From positions 1 through 22,239 of IMG/VR virus record IMGVR_UViG_3300005294_000167: DNA of 22,239 nt. The stretch is one strand, 5' to 3'. Position numbers and translations under genes: made by a program. This DNA comes from a virus. Shown piece after piece: positions 19,724 through 22,239 of this stretch (its first letter is position 1; the number at the start of each line of letters is the position of its first letter). The notes below the pieces were generated by a model. That model worked only from the letters and a program-made list of their open reading frames with translations, was not told the DNA's origin and did no database searches.

Positions 19724-21244
19724 ATGACGAAGTATAGAGATCACATCGGCATAGTTATTGATGAATTTAATGGATTATATGATCGAGATGATAAAGATCA
19801 TACTCCATTAGATCACTTTCAAGAATGTGAGAATATCAGATTCTTACCTGGAACCTCGTTTAAGACACGAGATGGTGTAGGTATTTCGCAGGATGTAGCG
19901 GTACCTTTAGCTAATGTTAGAAGAATTTATAATTATCCTACTAATCTTGGTAATACTCTTATTGTTCTCACGTATCTGTCGGGGGTAGGAAAGATTTATC
20001 ATGTTAAGGATAGTACAACGGTATATGGACCACTATTAACCATAACCGGCATGACAGATTTCGCTTTTGTACCTTATGGTGGAAGAGCATATATTTCACC
20101 CTTTTCTGATTTTACCCTTGGTGATTTAACTATTCAAAAAGGTCTACAAAATGAATTTCTTTATGTTTATGCCGGTGATGGTACCGCTGCAAGAAAAGCT
20201 GCTGGTTCTGCTATGTCTGGTGCTTTAGCAGTTGCAAATGGTGCTGCTGGTCATACTGATCCTGGATTACATATATTTGGTTTCGTTCGCGAAACTATTA
20301 GTGGTTATCTTTCTGCTCCGGGACAATTAACATCATTTACTACTGCTGCGGCATCATCTGTATCTTTCGGTACTGTACAAGCTACTGGTTCACCTCTAAT
20401 AAGCAAACGATATCTAGTAGCTACTAAAGCTATAACACTTCCTTGGGATGGTAATTTAACAGGACATACGTTCTATTTTGTACCAAATGCGACTATTAAC
20501 AATGATACCGACAATTTTCTCAACAATATATCGTTTTATGATGCAGATTTACTGGACGATGCTTCTCACTTGCTTGATAATTATGCTGAAATTCCGGCAG
20601 GAGCAGTATTATCACTTTACAGAAATAGATTGTGCTTAGCTACTACTTATACTGACATATCTACTATTCTCGTCTCATCACCGGGAGAACCTGAAGCTAT
20701 TGATCAAACTGTAGGATTAATTGAAGTACCTCCTGACGGTAATCCTATAACTAATATGCAGGATCTTCGTGATACGTTATATGTTACTAAGCGTTCTCGA
20801 ACGGTAAGTTATGTAGACACTGGCGACGATCCTATTAATTGGCCTCTAGTTATTATTGATAATGCCTTAGGCTCATCTGTTCATGGTATAGCTACTGTTC
20901 TCGATTCTGGTAGCAATAGTGTTGACTACCTAATTATATGTACTTATCAAGGAATATCTCTTTTCAATGGACGCTACGTTACTCCTGAATTAAGCTGGAA
21001 GGTTGAAAGTTACTGGAAACGATTAGATAGAGATGATTTTGGTAAGATACAGATAGTTAATGCTGTAATTCAAAAAGAACTTTATATAGTACTACCAAAT
21101 GGTAAAGTTCTCGTTGGAAATTACGCGAACGCTATGGACCCTAAAAAGATGAGATGGGTTCCTTGGACTTTTAGTGTAAACGTTAATAGTGTAGCAATAC
21201 ATAATGTTGATGAAATTGTACTTGGTGCGGATACGGCGGCATAG
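19724..21244 (+). CDS. Tail-nozzle or stabilisation-type protein
   Basis: The 506-residue protein starts with a segment of the sort seen in podovirus tail-nozzle proteins (EFNGLYDRDDKDHTPLDHFQ, then RFLPGTSFKTRDG). It continues with many short beta strands and aromatic-rich repeats (GKIYHVKDSTTVYG, FAFVPYGGRAYIS, LSLYRNRLCLATTY, DTLYVTKRSRTVSYVDTGDD). The repeat layout suggests a beta-propeller, as in T7 gp12 or P22 gp10, which extend the tail below the adaptor. No SD is seen, and the start lies just behind a strong hairpin. The role is inferred from pattern and position. Confidence 0.6.
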   Translation: MTKYRDHIGIVIDEFNGLYDRDDKDHTPLDHFQECENIRFLPGTSFKTRDGVGISQDVAVPLANVRRIYNYPTNLGNTLIVLTYLSGVGKIYHVKDSTTVYGPLLTITGMTDFAFVPYGGRAYISPFSDFTLGDLTIQKGLQNEFLYVYAGDGTAARKAAGSAMSGALAVANGAAGHTDPGLHIFGFVRETISGYLSAPGQLTSFTTAAASSVSFGTVQATGSPLISKRYLVATKAITLPWDGNLTGHTFYFVPNATINNDTDNFLNNISFYDADLLDDASHLLDNYAEIPAGAVLSLYRNRLCLATTYTDISTILVSSPGEPEAIDQTVGLIEVPPDGNPITNMQDLRDTLYVTKRSRTVSYVDTGDDPINWPLVIIDNALGSSVHGIATVLDSGSNSVDYLIICTYQGISLFNGRYVTPELSWKVESYWKRLDRDDFGKIQIVNAVIQKELYIVLPNGKVLVGNYANAMDPKKMRWVPWTFSVNVNSVAIHNVDEIVLGADTAA

Positions 21245-21258
21245 TTTTTAGAAAACAA

Positions 21259-22239
21259 ATGGGCACATATTCATCTAAAATTAAGACTATTCAAACCAAA
21301 ACTGCTACTCCAGGTGGTTGGTTTAGATATAAAGATTTAGGTGGTGGTATATTTGATCCTACAAGTTGGACTACAGCAGATGCAAATATTATTAGTGAAC
21401 TTAGAGGAGCTACTGGTGTTGATCATTATGTAGTTTATAGTACTTCACCTACACCTTGGGTTCCATTTGGTGCAATAGTTGGAACTGGAGTTTTATCTTT
21501 TTTATTAGATTTAGCTAATATTGTAACTGATCTTGGAACATTAAGTGGTTATCAGTTACCTCTAGGCTTTCGCGTATTAACAGGTAATTTTAAGCAAATA
21601 GGAACAAATTGTGCTAATGCTGGTGGTATAACTGGTACAGATATTTTACGTGATGGTCAGAGTATTTTAGCCATTTTTCCAGACAACGGTACAGTTAGTA
21701 CTGTTGCATTAGTTATAAATCAGGCTACTCCATTATCAGTTTTGGGTTCTTCGTATGGAGCAAAGTTTACTGCAAACGGTAGCTATAGTTACATAACTAC
21801 TTCAGGTGCTCAAGGATTAAGCGTAGAAGGTACCTATGATATTGTAGGCTTTATCTGGCGTGTATCTAATGGAATTGCTTACACGCCTACGGGAACTACA
21901 ATAGAAGGTAAACTATTTGTTGGTGATTCTGAATTTTCTGGGAATAAGATATTTCCTGGACCTTTACCTGCTGATCATGGTATATATACTGGATCACTAT
22001 TTGCTTTATCATCAGGTTATCCTGGCACTGGTCCCAGAGCTGGCGGAAGTGCTCTTTTAGGTAATGTACTTAATATTTATGATTCATTTACGAATCCATC
22101 TGCAACTGGACCTGACTTAAAAGGCACTTATGGAGCTGGTAGCGGTAATGGAATAGTTTCTATAGGATTTACTTGGATAGATTCTTCTAATGTTGTAAAT
22201 ACTATAACTGTAGCTTCTGCTGATTTTATTAATGATGGT
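21259..22239 (+). CDS. Virion-type protein, cut off by the window end
   Basis: The frame is open for 327 codons from the ATG at 21259 to the last base, with no stop, so the protein is incomplete. It opens MGTYSSKIKTIQTKTATPGG. A beta-rich, glycine-, threonine- and serine-rich sequence follows, with LTGNFKQIGTNCANAGG, KIFPGPLPADHG and GSALLGNVLNIYDSF as examples. No signal peptide is seen; a short hydrophobic stretch at about 74-90 is the only candidate span. The SD is weak (AGAAAA). Context and composition suggest a tail or virion protein. Its full domain content cannot be judged here. Confidence 0.6.
   Translation, partial: MGTYSSKIKTIQTKTATPGGWFRYKDLGGGIFDPTSWTTADANIISELRGATGVDHYVVYSTSPTPWVPFGAIVGTGVLSFLLDLANIVTDLGTLSGYQLPLGFRVLTGNFKQIGTNCANAGGITGTDILRDGQSILAIFPDNGTVSTVALVINQATPLSVLGSSYGAKFTANGSYSYITTSGAQGLSVEGTYDIVGFIWRVSNGIAYTPTGTTIEGKLFVGDSEFSGNKIFPGPLPADHGIYTGSLFALSSGYPGTGPRAGGSALLGNVLNIYDSFTNPSATGPDLKGTYGAGSGNGIVSIGFTWIDSSNVVNTITVASADFINDG

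Noticed and set aside
1-22239. tRNA genes, CRISPR arrays, insertion sequences, integrase and attachment sites
   Set aside because: I looked on both strands and saw no cloverleaf, spacer-repeat pattern, transposase or integrase.

Overview
The window reads as part of the genome of an AT-rich tailed bacteriophage (or a prophage) with a short-tailed, podovirus-like particle. The anchors are a large terminase with Walker A and nuclease motifs, a large portal protein, an acidic scaffold, a capsid-sized protein, a probable head-to-tail adaptor, a beta-helix tail spike and a propeller-like tail-nozzle protein. No tape-measure, tail-tube or sheath gene is visible. The host cannot be named. Good Shine-Dalgarno (SD) sites and sigma-70-type promoters point to a bacterium of ordinary transcription type. 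Two sigma-54-like sites hint at a host with RpoN, but this is weak evidence.

Region 1 (1-540) is mostly non-coding and rich in regulatory structure. It holds a strong leftward promoter with a palindrome beside it, an AT-rich palindromic stretch, five tandem 11-bp repeats, and two rightward promoters. It could be an early control region or a replication origin. Region 2 (543-1524) has one rightward gene, a symmetrical hairpin terminator, and a converging leftward operon of three very small genes, two of which encode zinc ribbons. Region 3 (1525-1996) is an intergenic control region with two sigma-54-like sites, one good sigma-70 promoter and a hairpin at the predicted start of the late transcript.

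Region 4 (1997-8890) is the first part of a tightly packed rightward late operon. It contains a possible small terminase, appendage proteins (two with N-terminal hydrophobic segments like signal peptides), a tail-collar-like protein, and a run of small membrane proteins including holin candidates. It also holds a 342-codon gene that appears to continue into a glycoside-hydrolase-like domain by a -1 ribosomal frameshift. Region 5 (8896-16148) carries terminase, portal, scaffold and capsid, with small genes between them. Region 6 (16157-22239) carries a decoration-like protein, connector and tail genes and an incomplete last gene, with T-tract-less hairpins in the gaps.

Many late genes overlap their neighbour as TAATG or ATGA, so translational coupling is likely throughout. 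Several real genes are under 60 codons. The strongest unexpected signals are the frameshift site at 6641-6684, the 11-bp repeat array at 268-322, the pair of sigma-54-like sites, and a hairpin that could bring a distant SD next to the start at 16633. All functional names rest on reading motifs by eye; no database search was run.
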